Source: Thermopolyspora sp044507605
Lineage (GTDB): Bacteria; Actinomycetota; Actinomycetes; Streptosporangiales; Streptosporangiaceae
DNA length: 64,000 nt
Direction of reading: 5' to 3'
Assembly: GCA_044507605.1 (NCBI GenBank)
Contig: JBIQJI010000005.1
Coordinates: 95,572-159,571 of the forward strand
Part shown: positions 8,892 to 17,478 of the stretch, in pieces
Layout: each line of letters opens with the position of its first letter
Numbering within the stretch: the first letter of the stretch is position 1
Translations under genes and position numbers: made by a program
The notes under the pieces: model-generated
The model's database searches: none
Told to the model about the DNA's origin: nothing
The model's input: only the letters and a program-made list of their open reading frames with translations

Positions 8892-9889
8892 CCACACCAC
8901 CGCGACTGCCGCTGATCGCCGTGACCATGGGCGACGGCGCCGGCGTCGGGCCCGAGGTCTGCGTGGCCGGCTGCCTCGACGACAGTGTGCTGGCGGTCTG
9001 CCGGCCCCTCCTGATCGGCGACGCCGCCCGGCTGCGCGCGGCCGCCCGCATCGTGGGCCGCCGCGCCGAGATCGTCCCCGTCGGCTCGCCCGGCGAGGCG
9101 GTCTTCGCGCCGGGCCGGATCAACGTCATCGACCTCGGCCTGCTGCCGCCCGACCTGCCCTGGGGCCGGGTGGCGGCCGTGGCGGGCGACGCGGCCTACC
9201 ACTACGTGCGGGTCGCCGCCGAACTCGCCATGTCGGGCGCCGTCCAGGCCATCTGCACCGCCCCGCTCAACAAGGAGGCGCTGCACCTCGGCGGCCACGT
9301 CTTCCCCGGCCACACCGAACTGCTCGCCCACCTCACCGGCACCGACGAGGTGTCGATGATGCTCACGACACCCCGGCTGCGCGTCATCCACGTCACCACC
9401 CACATCGGCCTCCTCGACGCCGTCGCCCGCATCGAGCCCGGCCTGGTCGAGCGGACCATCCGCCGCGGCTGGACCGCGCTGCGCCGCGCCGGCCTCGCCG
9501 CCCCCCGCATCGGCGTCTGCTCGATCAACCCCCACGCCGGCGAGCACGGCCTGTTCGGCCGCGGCGAGGAAGAGGAGAAGATCGTCCCCGCGATCACGCG
9601 CGTCCGGCAGGACGGCATCGACGCGCGGGGACCACTGGCGGCCGACACGGCGTTCTTCCTCGCCTCCCGCGGCGACTACGACCTCATCGTCGCCATGTAC
9701 CACGATCAGGGGCACGCCCCGGTCAAGGTGCTCGGCATCCAGGCCGGCACCAACGTCACCGTCGGCCTGCCCGTGATCCGCACCTCCGTCGACCATGGCA
9801 CCGCCTTCGACATCGCCGGCACCGGCAAGGCCGACCCCCAGAGCATGGTCGTCGCCCTGCGCCAGGCCGCCGAGCTGTCAGAGCACTGA
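8888..9889 (+). CDS. pdxA2: PdxA2-like 4-phospho-acid dehydrogenase
   Basis: A 333-residue NAD-dependent dehydrogenase of the PdxA family. Motifs are VTMGDGAGVGPEVC at the N terminus, TAPLNKEALHLGGHVFPGHT around residue 125, CSINPHAGEHGLFGRGEEEE and MYHDQGHAPVK with a metal histidine. PdxA proper makes pyridoxal phosphate. PdxA2 paralogues oxidise 4-phospho-D-threonate or erythronate and are encoded beside a DUF1537 kinase, exactly as here with an ATGA overlap. I therefore favour the catabolic role. It is the last gene of the rightward operon and converges on pgi. Confidence 0.88.
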   Translation: MTTPPRLPLIAVTMGDGAGVGPEVCVAGCLDDSVLAVCRPLLIGDAARLRAAARIVGRRAEIVPVGSPGEAVFAPGRINVIDLGLLPPDLPWGRVAAVAGDAAYHYVRVAAELAMSGAVQAICTAPLNKEALHLGGHVFPGHTELLAHLTGTDEVSMMLTTPRLRVIHVTTHIGLLDAVARIEPGLVERTIRRGWTALRRAGLAAPRIGVCSINPHAGEHGLFGRGEEEEKIVPAITRVRQDGIDARGPLAADTAFFLASRGDYDLIVAMYHDQGHAPVKVLGIQAGTNVTVGLPVIRTSVDHGTAFDIAGTGKADPQSMVVALRQAAELSEH

Positions 9890-9942
9890 CGACCCGCCGG
9901 GCGACACGACCCGCCGGCGCCGCGGGGCCGGCCGCGCCTGCG

Positions 9943-11577
9943 TCAGCCCTTGCCCCGCAGCCGGCGGTAGTGGCGGATGAGGGCGTTCGTCGACGAGTCG
10001 TGGGCGAGCTCAGGCTCCGCCTCGGCCTCCAGCTCGGGCGCGATCCGCCCCGCCAGCACCTTGCCGAGCTCGACACCCCACTGGTCGAAAGAGTCGATGC
10101 CCCACACGACGCCCTGGGTGAACACGATGTGCTCGTAGAGCGCGATGAGGGTGCCCAGCCGGTGCGGGGTGAGCCGCTCGGCGAGCAGCACGTTGGTCGG
10201 CCGGTCACCCTGCATCACGCGGTGCGGCACCACCTCGGGCGCGGTGCCCTCGGCCCGCACCTCCTCCTCGGTGCGGCCGAACGCCAGAGCCTGCGCCTGC
10301 GCGAACACGTTCGCCGACAACAGGTCATGGTGGTTCCGCAACGGGTTGAGGTCCTGCGCGAAACCGATCAGGTCGACCGGGATGAGCCGCGTACCCTGGT
10401 GGATCAGCTGGTAGAAGCTGTGCTGGCCGTTGGTGCCCGGCTCGCCCCAGTAGATCGGGCCCGTGTCGTAGTCGACGGGGCGGCCGTCCCACGTCACATG
10501 CTTGCCGTTCGACTCCATGGTGAGCTGCTGCAGGTAGGCGGGGAAGCGCTTCAGATACTGCTCGTACGGCATGACGCCGATGCTCTGCACCCCGAAGAAG
10601 TTGACGTACCACACGGTGAGCATCGCCATCAGGACCGGCAGATTGCCCTCCAGCGGGGTCGTCCGGAAATGCTCGTCCATCTCGTGGAAGCCGGCGAGCA
10701 GCTCCGCGAACCCCTCCGGGCCGATGGCGATCATCGTGGACAGCCCGATGGCGGAGTCCATGGAGTAACGGCCGCCCACCCAGTCCCAGAAGCCGAACAT
10801 GTTCCGCGGGTCGATGCCGAACTCGGCGACGCGCCGGGCATCGGTCGAAACCGCGACGAAGTGCCGCGAGACGGCCTCCTCGTCGCCCAGCTCCGAGATC
10901 ACCCAGTCGCGCGCCGACCGGGCGTTGGTGAGCGTCTCCAACGTCCCGAACGTCTTCGAGCAGATGATGAACAGCGTCTCGTCGGCCGCCAGGTCACGCG
11001 TCGCCTCGACCAGATCGGTCGAGTCGATGTTCGAGACGAACCGGAACGTCAGATCGCGGCGGCTGTAGTAGCGCAGCGCCTCGTACGCCATGACCGGCCC
11101 GAGATCGGAACCGCCGATGCCGACATTGACGATGTTCTTGATCGGCTTGCCGGTGTGGCCCTTCCACTCGCCGGAACGGACCCGGCGCGCCAGATCCGCC
11201 ATCCGGTCGAGCACCTCGTGCACATCGGCCACGACATCGCGGCCATCGACGGTGAGCGTGCTGCCCTTCGGCATCCGCAGAGCGACATGCAGCACCGGGC
11301 GATGCTCCGAGGTATTGATCGGCTCGCCCCGGAACATCATGTCCCTGCGTTGCTCCACCCCCGACTCCCGGGCGAGATCGAACAGCAGCCGCAGCGTCTC
11401 GTCGGTGACCAGATTCTTCGAATAGTCCAGATAGAGGCCGGTGGCCTCCAGGTGCAGGCGCTCACCACGCCCCGGGTCGCCGGCGAACAGGTCGCGCAGA
11501 GACCAGGCCCCGGCCTCGGCGCGGTGCTGCTCCAGAGCCTTCCACGACGCGCGGTCACGAAGCGGCACGGTCGACAT
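9943..11577 (-). CDS. pgi: Glucose-6-phosphate isomerase
   Basis: A 544-residue enzyme interconverting glucose 6-phosphate and fructose 6-phosphate. Visible signatures are IVNVGIGGSDLGPVMAYEAL, the SIS-domain text ICSKTFGTLETLTNARSARD, FGFWDWVGGRYS and SFDQWGVELGK near the C terminus. Length is normal for the family. I prefer ATG 11577, with GGAGGA just upstream, over the GTG one codon earlier. It lies near zwf on the same strand, but several other genes intervene. Confidence 0.97.
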   Translation of the reverse strand: MSTVPLRDRASWKALEQHRAEAGAWSLRDLFAGDPGRGERLHLEATGLYLDYSKNLVTDETLRLLFDLARESGVEQRRDMMFRGEPINTSEHRPVLHVALRMPKGSTLTVDGRDVVADVHEVLDRMADLARRVRSGEWKGHTGKPIKNIVNVGIGGSDLGPVMAYEALRYYSRRDLTFRFVSNIDSTDLVEATRDLAADETLFIICSKTFGTLETLTNARSARDWVISELGDEEAVSRHFVAVSTDARRVAEFGIDPRNMFGFWDWVGGRYSMDSAIGLSTMIAIGPEGFAELLAGFHEMDEHFRTTPLEGNLPVLMAMLTVWYVNFFGVQSIGVMPYEQYLKRFPAYLQQLTMESNGKHVTWDGRPVDYDTGPIYWGEPGTNGQHSFYQLIHQGTRLIPVDLIGFAQDLNPLRNHHDLLSANVFAQAQALAFGRTEEEVRAEGTAPEVVPHRVMQGDRPTNVLLAERLTPHRLGTLIALYEHIVFTQGVVWGIDSFDQWGVELGKVLAGRIAPELEAEAEPELAHDSSTNALIRHYRRLRGKG

Positions 11578-11739
11578 CACATCCTCCGATCATCAAAGCG
11601 GACGGGCACCGGACGACTCTATGCGCGGTCGGCGCGCACGACGGGCCCGACCCGGCGATTCCCAACGAGAAACCGCCCCGGAGGTGGCGATGTGCGGCTT
11701 CAGCGATCTGTGCCGCACCCCATTGTCTAAGGTACGTAT

Positions 11740-11970
11740 GTGACTGCCATGCCCTCAGGCGACCACAGCCGCGGCCCAGCGAACCGAGCCGACATCCGCC
11801 GCCTCCTCGGCGACATCTCACCCGGCCGCTCGCAACCCCCATCCTGGTGCGACCACCCCAAGGCCGCCCGCCGCCGCACCCCCACCCTCGGCGGCCTGCT
11901 CTTCGGCCTCATCACAGCGGTCTCCGAATCCGTACAGCAGAACGGCAAACCCCGCCGCCCCGGCACCTGA
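11740..11970 (+). CDS. Small hypothetical protein
   Basis: A 76-residue basic ORF with GTG start, containing RADIRRLLGDISPGR and a short hydrophobic patch TLGGLLFGLITAVSES. No family is recognised. No Shine-Dalgarno sequence is seen; TAAGGT at 11728-11733 could be a -10 hexamer placed for a leaderless transcript starting near the GTG. It lies divergent from pgi. Codon pattern is plausible but the ORF could be chance in such GC-rich DNA. Confidence 0.35.
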   Translation: MTAMPSGDHSRGPANRADIRRLLGDISPGRSQPPSWCDHPKAARRRTPTLGGLLFGLITAVSESVQQNGKPRRPGT

Positions 11971-12039
11971 CCCGCACCGCCACGCATCACGAGACCACCG
12001 GCGGCCAGGTCCGCCGACAGACCATGCGGGCCGTCGGAA

Positions 12040-12277
12040 CCCGCGGGCCGTCAGAGCGGGCGGGGCCGTTCGGCGGTGTCAGAGCCGGCGGAGGCCGTTC
12101 GAGTCACGGGCCGTCAGTAGCGTCAGAGCCGGTGGGGTGTCAGAGCCGGCGAGGACCGTTAGAGCCGGTGAGGCCCTCAGTGGGTCAGGGCCGGTGGCGA
12201 CCGTCAGTGGTGTCAAAGCCGGCGGAGGCCGTTCGAGCCGCGGCAGAGCCTCAGTGGCGCCAGAGCCGGCGGGGCCG
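12040..12277. repeat. Degenerate tandem repeat, core CAGAGCCGGCG
   Basis: About nine imperfect copies of a short unit built around GTCAGAGCCGGCGG followed by a GGCCGTTCG-like tail occupy the 3' side of the DUF7158 gene. Spacing is irregular and units diverge by several bases. It explains most of the spacer between the small ORF and the DUF7158 stop; no gene is seen here. Confidence 0.7.
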
Positions 12278-13306
12278 TCAGTGGCGATGGTGGTTGTCGG
12301 GCTGAGCCGGGTCGCCGGGGTGCTCCAAGCCCGGCACCAGGCGGAGGCGGCGGGCGCGGGTGCGATCGAGCCAGCGGACGAAGGCCAGGCGGCGTGCCGC
12401 GTCGACGACATAGCGGCTGGGAGACCGCTCGGACACCGGGCCGTCCACCCGGTTGATCCCGTCGCCCGGCCCGGAGGAGGGCCGGGAAGCGGAGCGGACG
12501 TCGACAAGAGCGGCGGTGAAACCATCGACGGTGACCGCCCTGCCGGGGCCCGCCGCCGCCAAAGCGGCCACGAGCCGCCCCGGCAAGGTGTGCGGGGCCG
12601 CGTCGAACTCGCCGTCCGGCGTGGACAGCCGCCACTCGGTGACGGGCGGCCGGGCCGTCGCCGCCGTGTAGGCCGCCACCTGTTCCCAAGGCACCGTCAC
12701 ATCGGCCGTGACCGCCTCGTACACCGCGCGCACGGCGGCGCTGCCCTCGAACGCGGCGGCGTTGATCGAGCCGAGCTCGACCGCCGCCCGCTGATCGAGA
12801 CGCGCCGGCGGTGCAGTACGTACGTCCAGCCCGCGCTCGTCGGCCTCCGCCTCGCACAGCACCTCGGTGAGCACCACGTGGGCGACCCAGCGAACGAGCT
12901 GACGATCCTCGGCGGTTCCGGGCACCGGCAGCGCCGATGCCCGCGGCCCCGCCCGCAGGGCGGCGAGCCGACGATCGAGAACGTCCCGTGACAGCGGCCT
13001 GCCATCGAGCAGACCGAGCAGCGACTCGCACCCACTCCCATGAACCCGCTCGTGTTCGCCCGCCCGCTCGTCGTTGAGCCGGTGTCCGTGGCCGGGCGGG
13101 TGTCCGTGATCGGGCCGGTGTCCGCGGTCGTGTTCCGGCCGGTGGTCGGGCCGGAGGCTCGGCAAGCGGCCCGGCCATGTGTCCGGCGCCGTTTCACCGG
13201 CCGAGAAGGCCGTGCGGCACGCGCTGCTGCTGCTCGTGCTGGTGCTGACGATCGGCCCGTTCCTGTGGCGGCTGTCGACGTCGCTGAAGAGCATCACCGA
13301 GGACAT
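12278..13306 (-). CDS. DUF7158-like protein, uncertain N terminus
   Basis: The C-terminal 240 residues resemble an actinomycete family of unknown function (DUF7158) with a peptidyl-prolyl-isomerase-like layout. Visible text includes SLLGLLDGRPLSRDVLDRRL, then QLVRWVAHVVLTEVL, and the characteristic end PGLEHPGDPAQPDNHHRH. The first 90 residues of the open frame are His/Pro-rich and look non-coding. A natural ATG at 13041 lies one frame off, so a one-base indel may have broken the start region. The flanking permease is also frameshifted, so this gene may be decaying. Its role is unknown. Confidence 0.55.
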   Translation of the reverse strand: MSSVMLFSDVDSRHRNGPIVSTSTSSSSACRTAFSAGETAPDTWPGRLPSLRPDHRPEHDRGHRPDHGHPPGHGHRLNDERAGEHERVHGSGCESLLGLLDGRPLSRDVLDRRLAALRAGPRASALPVPGTAEDRQLVRWVAHVVLTEVLCEAEADERGLDVRTAPPARLDQRAAVELGSINAAAFEGSAAVRAVYEAVTADVTVPWEQVAAYTAATARPPVTEWRLSTPDGEFDAAPHTLPGRLVAALAAAGPGRAVTVDGFTAALVDVRSASRPSSGPGDGINRVDGPVSERSPSRYVVDAARRLAFVRWLDRTRARRLRLVPGLEHPGDPAQPDNHHRH

Positions 13307-13728
13307 CTACACGCGGAGGCCGAGCTTCTTCCCCGCGAGTTCACGCTCGCCGACTACGGCGAGGTGGCGCACACGGTGCCGGTCCGGTCGTACGCCGCCC
13401 ACTCGCTGATCGTGGCCGCGATGGTGGTGGGCGGCAACGTGGGTTGGCGCGACCCTGGCGGGATACGCCCTGGCCGAGCTGCGGTTCCGCGGCGTCAAAG
13501 CGGTGTTCGGGCTGTTCGTGGCCACGCTCGTGGTGCCGGCCGAGGTCACGATCATTTCCCGGTTCGTCATCGTGCGCGGCCTCGGCTTCGCCGATTCGCC
13601 GGTCGGCGTCGCCCTGCCGACGGCGATCGCGCCGCTGAACGTCCTGCTGATGCGCACGGCGTTCCGGTCGATCCCCGCCGACATCGACGCCGCCGCGATC
13701 ATCGACGGCGGGCCGACGCCGGCGCGAT
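13179..13728 (+). pseudogene. Truncated, frameshifted sugar ABC transporter permease (MalG-like)
   Basis: Three successive reading frames together encode the first two thirds of a carbohydrate ABC permease. The first (from GTG 13179) reads LLLVLVLTIGPFLWRLSTSL and EDIYTRRPSFF. The second resumes at about 13335 with EFTLADYGEVAHTVPVRSY. The third resumes at 13441-13443, where an extra G splits what would read GNVVGATLAGYALAELRFRG. It continues through VVPAEVTIISRFVIVRGLGF to DIDAAAIIDGG and stops inside the EAA loop. The rest is missing: the sequence runs into the 3' end of the oppositely oriented flavoprotein gene. No partner transporter genes remain nearby. Confidence 0.85.
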
Positions 13729-14990
13729 CAAGGGGTGGCCGCGCCTCGGGAGGGGGCGAGGACGTCGCGGAGGAAGGAGTTGCCGAAGCGTCCGACGGGG
13801 TCGTGCCGGTGGGCGATGGCGGCGAAGTCGTCGAGGCGGGGGTAGGCCACGCGCAGCGCCTCCGCGTCCATGGTGAAGACCTTGCCCCAGTGCGGCCGTG
13901 GCGCGAACGGCGCGAGCGCCTTCTCCACCAGGGGCAGGACGGCGAGTACGTCGCCGGGGCGGCGCTGCCAGGTGAAGTGGAAGGCGACGCTCGCGCGGCC
14001 GTGGCTCGGGCTCAGCCAGGCGCGGTCGGGGGCGACGGTGCGAATCTCCGCCATGTGCAGCACGGGGGCGATGCGGTGCCCGATGCCGCGCAGCGCCTCG
14101 ATGGCGTCCACGGCGGCGGCCGCCGGCAGCAGGTACTCCGACTGGATCTCGTCGCCGCGGCCCGGCTTGAAGGCGGCGTCGAAGTGGGGCAGCCGCTCGT
14201 GCCAGGGTCCGGGCCGCCGCAGCTGCTGGGTCACGTTGGTGGCGGGGGTGCCGGGGAGGGGATGCAGCGGCACCTGCGACTCCCGGCCGCCGAGATCGGC
14301 CGGGTCGAGGCCGGCGGGGTCGCCCGTCCGGTGTTTCGACCACAGCTGGGCGATGCGCGGCCCGGTGAACGTGGTGAAGACGCTGACGCTGTAGGCGCTG
14401 GAGACGAGGGCGTCCCAGTGCGCGGTCACCGCCTCCCAGGGGATGCCCTCGTAGACGGCCTGCTCGACGGTGAAGGTCGGCACGGTGGCGAGCGTCAGGG
14501 AGGTGACGATTCCGAGCGCCCCGATGCCGACGACCGACGCCTCGAATTCCGGATGGCCCGCCGTCAGCGTCTCCAGCCGGCCGTCGGCGCGCACGATGTC
14601 GAACGCCGTGACCGACGACGCCAGCGAGGGGTTGGCCGGGCCCGACCCGTGGGTGCCGGTCTGCACGGCCCCGGCCACGCTGATGTGGGGGAGGGAGGCG
14701 AGGTTGGGCAGGGCGCGGCCGGCCCGTTCGAGTTCGACGGCCAGCTCGGCGTACGTCGTGCCCGCGCCCACCCGCACCGTGCCGGCGTCGCGGTCGAGTT
14801 CGATGCCCGCCGCCAGGTCGCGGGTGTCGATCAGCACGCCGGTCGTGTCGCCGCAGGAACTGAAGGAGTGCCGCGACCCCAGCGCCTTGACCTGGGGATG
14901 TGCCGTGACGACGCGGCTCAGCTCGTCGACCGTGCGGGGCCGCACGATGTCCGCTGCCGAGTAGGTGAGGGTTTCGGCCCAATTCTGCAT
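13728..14990 (-). CDS. FAD-binding alditol/xylitol oxidase-like protein
   Basis: A 420-residue VAO-family flavoprotein. The N-terminal FAD domain has GSRHSFSSCGDTTG, with His41 in the position that binds FAD covalently in alditol oxidase, and GAVQTGTHGSGPANPSLAS near residue 130. The C-terminal ALO-type domain has VLHMAEIRTVAPDRAWLSPS and the active-site-like HWGKVFTMD. Alditol oxidases convert sugar alcohols to aldoses and make hydrogen peroxide. The gene lies 28 bp downstream of zwf on the same strand, so it could be cotranscribed. Substrate is inferred from family only. Confidence 0.85.
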   Translation of the reverse strand: MQNWAETLTYSAADIVRPRTVDELSRVVTAHPQVKALGSRHSFSSCGDTTGVLIDTRDLAAGIELDRDAGTVRVGAGTTYAELAVELERAGRALPNLASLPHISVAGAVQTGTHGSGPANPSLASSVTAFDIVRADGRLETLTAGHPEFEASVVGIGALGIVTSLTLATVPTFTVEQAVYEGIPWEAVTAHWDALVSSAYSVSVFTTFTGPRIAQLWSKHRTGDPAGLDPADLGGRESQVPLHPLPGTPATNVTQQLRRPGPWHERLPHFDAAFKPGRGDEIQSEYLLPAAAAVDAIEALRGIGHRIAPVLHMAEIRTVAPDRAWLSPSHGRASVAFHFTWQRRPGDVLAVLPLVEKALAPFAPRPHWGKVFTMDAEALRVAYPRLDDFAAIAHRHDPVGRFGNSFLRDVLAPSRGAATP

Positions 14991-15018
14991 GTGGTCATTG
15001 TCCCGCCCTGCCGGCGGG

Positions 15019-16398
15019 TCACCGCGGCGGGAGCCACCCCTCGGGGGCGAGACGGTCGCTCTCGGCGGGCCCCCAGCCGCCGCGATCGTACGGAATGGGC
15101 GGGGCCTTGACGTCCAGGACGGGATCGACGATGCGCCACGCCTCCTCCACCGTGTCCTGGCGGGCGAAGTGGCGTGCCTCGCCCGCGATCGCGTCGGTGA
15201 GGATCCGCTCGTAGGCGCTCTCGGCCCGGCCGGGCCCCGCCGTGAAGTCGACCGACAGCGCGACCGGCCGGATCGCCTCGGCCGCGCCGGGCTCCTTGGC
15301 GAACAGGTCGAACGTGACCGACGGATCGGGCTGCAGCCGGAACCGCACGACGTTCGACCTCGGACGGCCGGCGCCAGGCGACAGGAACAGCATGCGCGGC
15401 GGCCGCCGGAACCGCACCGCGACCTCCGTGGCGGTGACCGGGAGCGCCTTGCCGGTCCGGATCAGGAACGGCACATCGGCCCAGCGCCAGTTGTCGACCC
15501 ACAGCCGCACCGCCGCGTAGGTCTCGGTGCCCGACTCGGCGCGGACGCCGGGGGTCTCGCGATACCCGGCGTACTGGCCGCGTACGACGTCGGCGGCGTC
15601 GATCGGCCGGATCGCGCGCAGCAGCCGGTGCTTCTCGTCGCGCTCGCTCTCGGCGCCGTCGTCGGAGGGCGGGTCCATGGCCAGGTAGGCGAGGACCTGG
15701 AGCAGATGGTTCTGCACGACGTCGCGGATCGCGCCGACCGCGTCGTAGAACGATCCCCGGTCCGCGACGTCGAACGCCTCGGCCATCGTGATCTGCACGT
15801 CGGCGATGTGCGCGCGGTTCCACACGGGTTCCAGCAGGCTGTTGGCGAAGCGGAACATCATGAGGTTCTGCACCGGCTCCTTGCCGAGGAAGTGGTCGAC
15901 GCGCAGCAGCCGCTGCTCCGGGAAGTACCGGTGCAGCTCGGCGGTGAGCCGCCGCGCCGACGCGAGGTCGTGGCCGAACGGCTTCTCCACCACGAGCCGC
16001 GACCGGGCGTTGAGGCCGGCGGCGCCGAGGCCCTCGGCGATCGGCCCGAACAGGGCGGGCGGCACGGCCAGGTAGTGGACGGCGAACGCCCTTTCGGGAA
16101 GGCGCCGCGCGATGTCGCCGTAGACGTCCGGGCCGGTCACGTCGCCGGCGACCGGGACCAGCCGGTCGGCGAGCGCGCCGAACACCTTCTCGTCGACCCG
16201 CCCGTACGCCGCCGTGACACTGTCGTGCACGTGCGCGCGCAGCCGGTCGGCGTCGAGGCCGCCGCGGTCGACCCCGATGACGGGCAGATCGAGCGCGCCG
16301 CGCGCGGTGAGCCCGTACAGCGCCGGAATGATCATCTTTTTGGCGAGGTCTCCGGCGATGCCGTACAGCACCAGGGCCTCTCCCCGCGGCGGGCTCAT
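15019..16398 (-). CDS. zwf: Glucose-6-phosphate dehydrogenase
   Basis: A 459-residue enzyme that oxidises glucose 6-phosphate to the lactone and feeds NADPH and the pentose phosphate pathway. The nucleotide fold starts LVLYGIAGDLAKKMIIPALY, and the substrate/catalytic motif is RVDHFLGKEPVQNLMMFRFA. The C-terminal part includes FLIRTGKALPVTATEV. I set the start at ATG 16398, preceded by GGAGGG. The open frame upstream is a glycine run without family match. The common G-x-x-G-D-L-A nucleotide motif reads GIAGDLA here. NADPH from this step could support the ketoreductase of the PKS, but that link is speculative. Confidence 0.95.
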   Translation of the reverse strand: MSPPRGEALVLYGIAGDLAKKMIIPALYGLTARGALDLPVIGVDRGGLDADRLRAHVHDSVTAAYGRVDEKVFGALADRLVPVAGDVTGPDVYGDIARRLPERAFAVHYLAVPPALFGPIAEGLGAAGLNARSRLVVEKPFGHDLASARRLTAELHRYFPEQRLLRVDHFLGKEPVQNLMMFRFANSLLEPVWNRAHIADVQITMAEAFDVADRGSFYDAVGAIRDVVQNHLLQVLAYLAMDPPSDDGAESERDEKHRLLRAIRPIDAADVVRGQYAGYRETPGVRAESGTETYAAVRLWVDNWRWADVPFLIRTGKALPVTATEVAVRFRRPPRMLFLSPGAGRPRSNVVRFRLQPDPSVTFDLFAKEPGAAEAIRPVALSVDFTAGPGRAESAYERILTDAIAGEARHFARQDTVEEAWRIVDPVLDVKAPPIPYDRGGWGPAESDRLAPEGWLPPR

Positions 16399-16603
16399 GC
16401 CGCCACCCCCTCCACCGGTCCCGCTCCGGACCCCTCCGCCGATGCCATGGCCCGTGCTGCGGCATCGGCTGCGGACATGGAGACCCCCGTGTGTCACGAA
16501 CTGCGCCCCGGAGCGCGTGCGGTGGGCGCCTATTCGGGGCCTGGACCTGCTGGAACAGGTTATTTCCCGGGTCCAAATTATGTCATGTCACACGCCACCT
16601 GCG

Positions 16604-16629
16604 GTAACATAACGTTTTTCCGATGTTAC
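16604..16629. promoter_or_regulatory. Inverted repeat GTAACAT-N12-ATGTTAC in an AT-rich spacer
   Basis: The 321-bp spacer between zwf and the response regulator has no gene. Its centre is unusually AT-rich for this DNA (about 16570-16690). It has perfect 7-bp arms GTAACAT (16604-16610) and ATGTTAC (16623-16629), plus a third GTAAC half-site at 16642-16646. It probably carries both divergent promoters and an operator; the adjacent response regulator is the obvious candidate ligand. Confidence 0.45.
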
Positions 16630-16719
16630 TTTTCGTGTTCCGTAACGATTTGTCGGCCGTTTACCATAGCCTTTTAGTATGGAATTTCGGGACGACTGCG
16701 GGTTTACGGTGGGCTAGCC

Positions 16720-17346
16720 ATGCGGGCTGGAGATGAAGAGGTCATCGACGTGCTGATGGCAGAGGATCTCGTCATGCTCCGGCATGCCGTGGTCTCGCTG
16801 CTCAACCTGGAGCCCGACATCCGCGTCGTCTCGGAGGTCGACACCGGCGACCGCATCCTGGAGGAGGCGCGCCGCCACCGGCCCCAGGTCGCGGTGATCG
16901 ACATCGACATGCCGGTCATGGACGGGCTGTCCGCCGCGGAGCTGCTGCGCGATCACGTGCCGGACGTCCGGGTGCTGATCCTCACCAACCTTGGCAAGCC
17001 GGGCATTTTGCGCAAGGTGCTCGACGCCCACGTCTATGGGTTCATGTTGAAGGACCGGCCCACCGACCAGCTCGCCCAGGCCATCCGCGACGTCGCGCGG
17101 GGCCGCCGCGTGTTCGACCCGCAGCTCGCCCTCATGGCGTGGGACAGCGGGGAGAACCCGCTGTCGATCCGCGAGGTGGAGGTGCTGCGCATGACCGCCG
17201 GCGGAGCGAGCCCCGAGGAGATCTCGCGGCGTCTCTACCTGTCGGCCGGCACCGTGCGCAACTATCTCACCGCCTGCATCACCAAGCTCAAGGCCCGCAA
17301 CAAGATCGACGCCGTGCGCATCGCCGAGGAGATGGGCTGGCTGTGA
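16720..17346 (+). CDS. NarL/FixJ-type response regulator
   Basis: A 208-residue two-component response regulator. The receiver domain (about 8-125) has acidic pocket AED near residue 16, phospho-acceptor Asp61 in VIDIDMPVMDG, the Thr in ILTNLG and the Lys in YGFMLKDRP. The C-terminal LuxR-type helix-turn-helix reads LSIREVEVLRMTAGGASPEE and YLSAGTVRNYLTACITKLKA. It resembles DesR. It converges with the histidine kinase gene 132 bp away, and the pair are probably cognate. A weak 6-bp stem at 17368-17382 lies between them. Targets may include its own promoter and the RiPP locus. Confidence 0.95.
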   Translation: MRAGDEEVIDVLMAEDLVMLRHAVVSLLNLEPDIRVVSEVDTGDRILEEARRHRPQVAVIDIDMPVMDGLSAAELLRDHVPDVRVLILTNLGKPGILRKVLDAHVYGFMLKDRPTDQLAQAIRDVARGRRVFDPQLALMAWDSGENPLSIREVEVLRMTAGGASPEEISRRLYLSAGTVRNYLTACITKLKARNKIDAVRIAEEMGWL

Positions 17347-17478
17347 AGCCGCCCCCGCCGAACCCGCCCGCCCGGTGGGCGGCTCGGCGGAGCCGGCCCG
17401 GTCGGGCGGGCACCTCGGTCGGGCGGGCACCGACGGCGCCACCCGGGGTAATGCCCTGCGCGGCTTCGGCCCATGGCT

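Noticed and set aside
8888..9889. Vitamin B6 biosynthesis PdxA
   Set aside because: Operon overlap with a DUF1537 kinase and a transporter indicates the catabolic PdxA2 type; no other pyridoxine genes are near.
12040..12277. Possible CRISPR array
   Set aside because: Units are degenerate, abut each other and have no uniform spacers; no cas genes are present.
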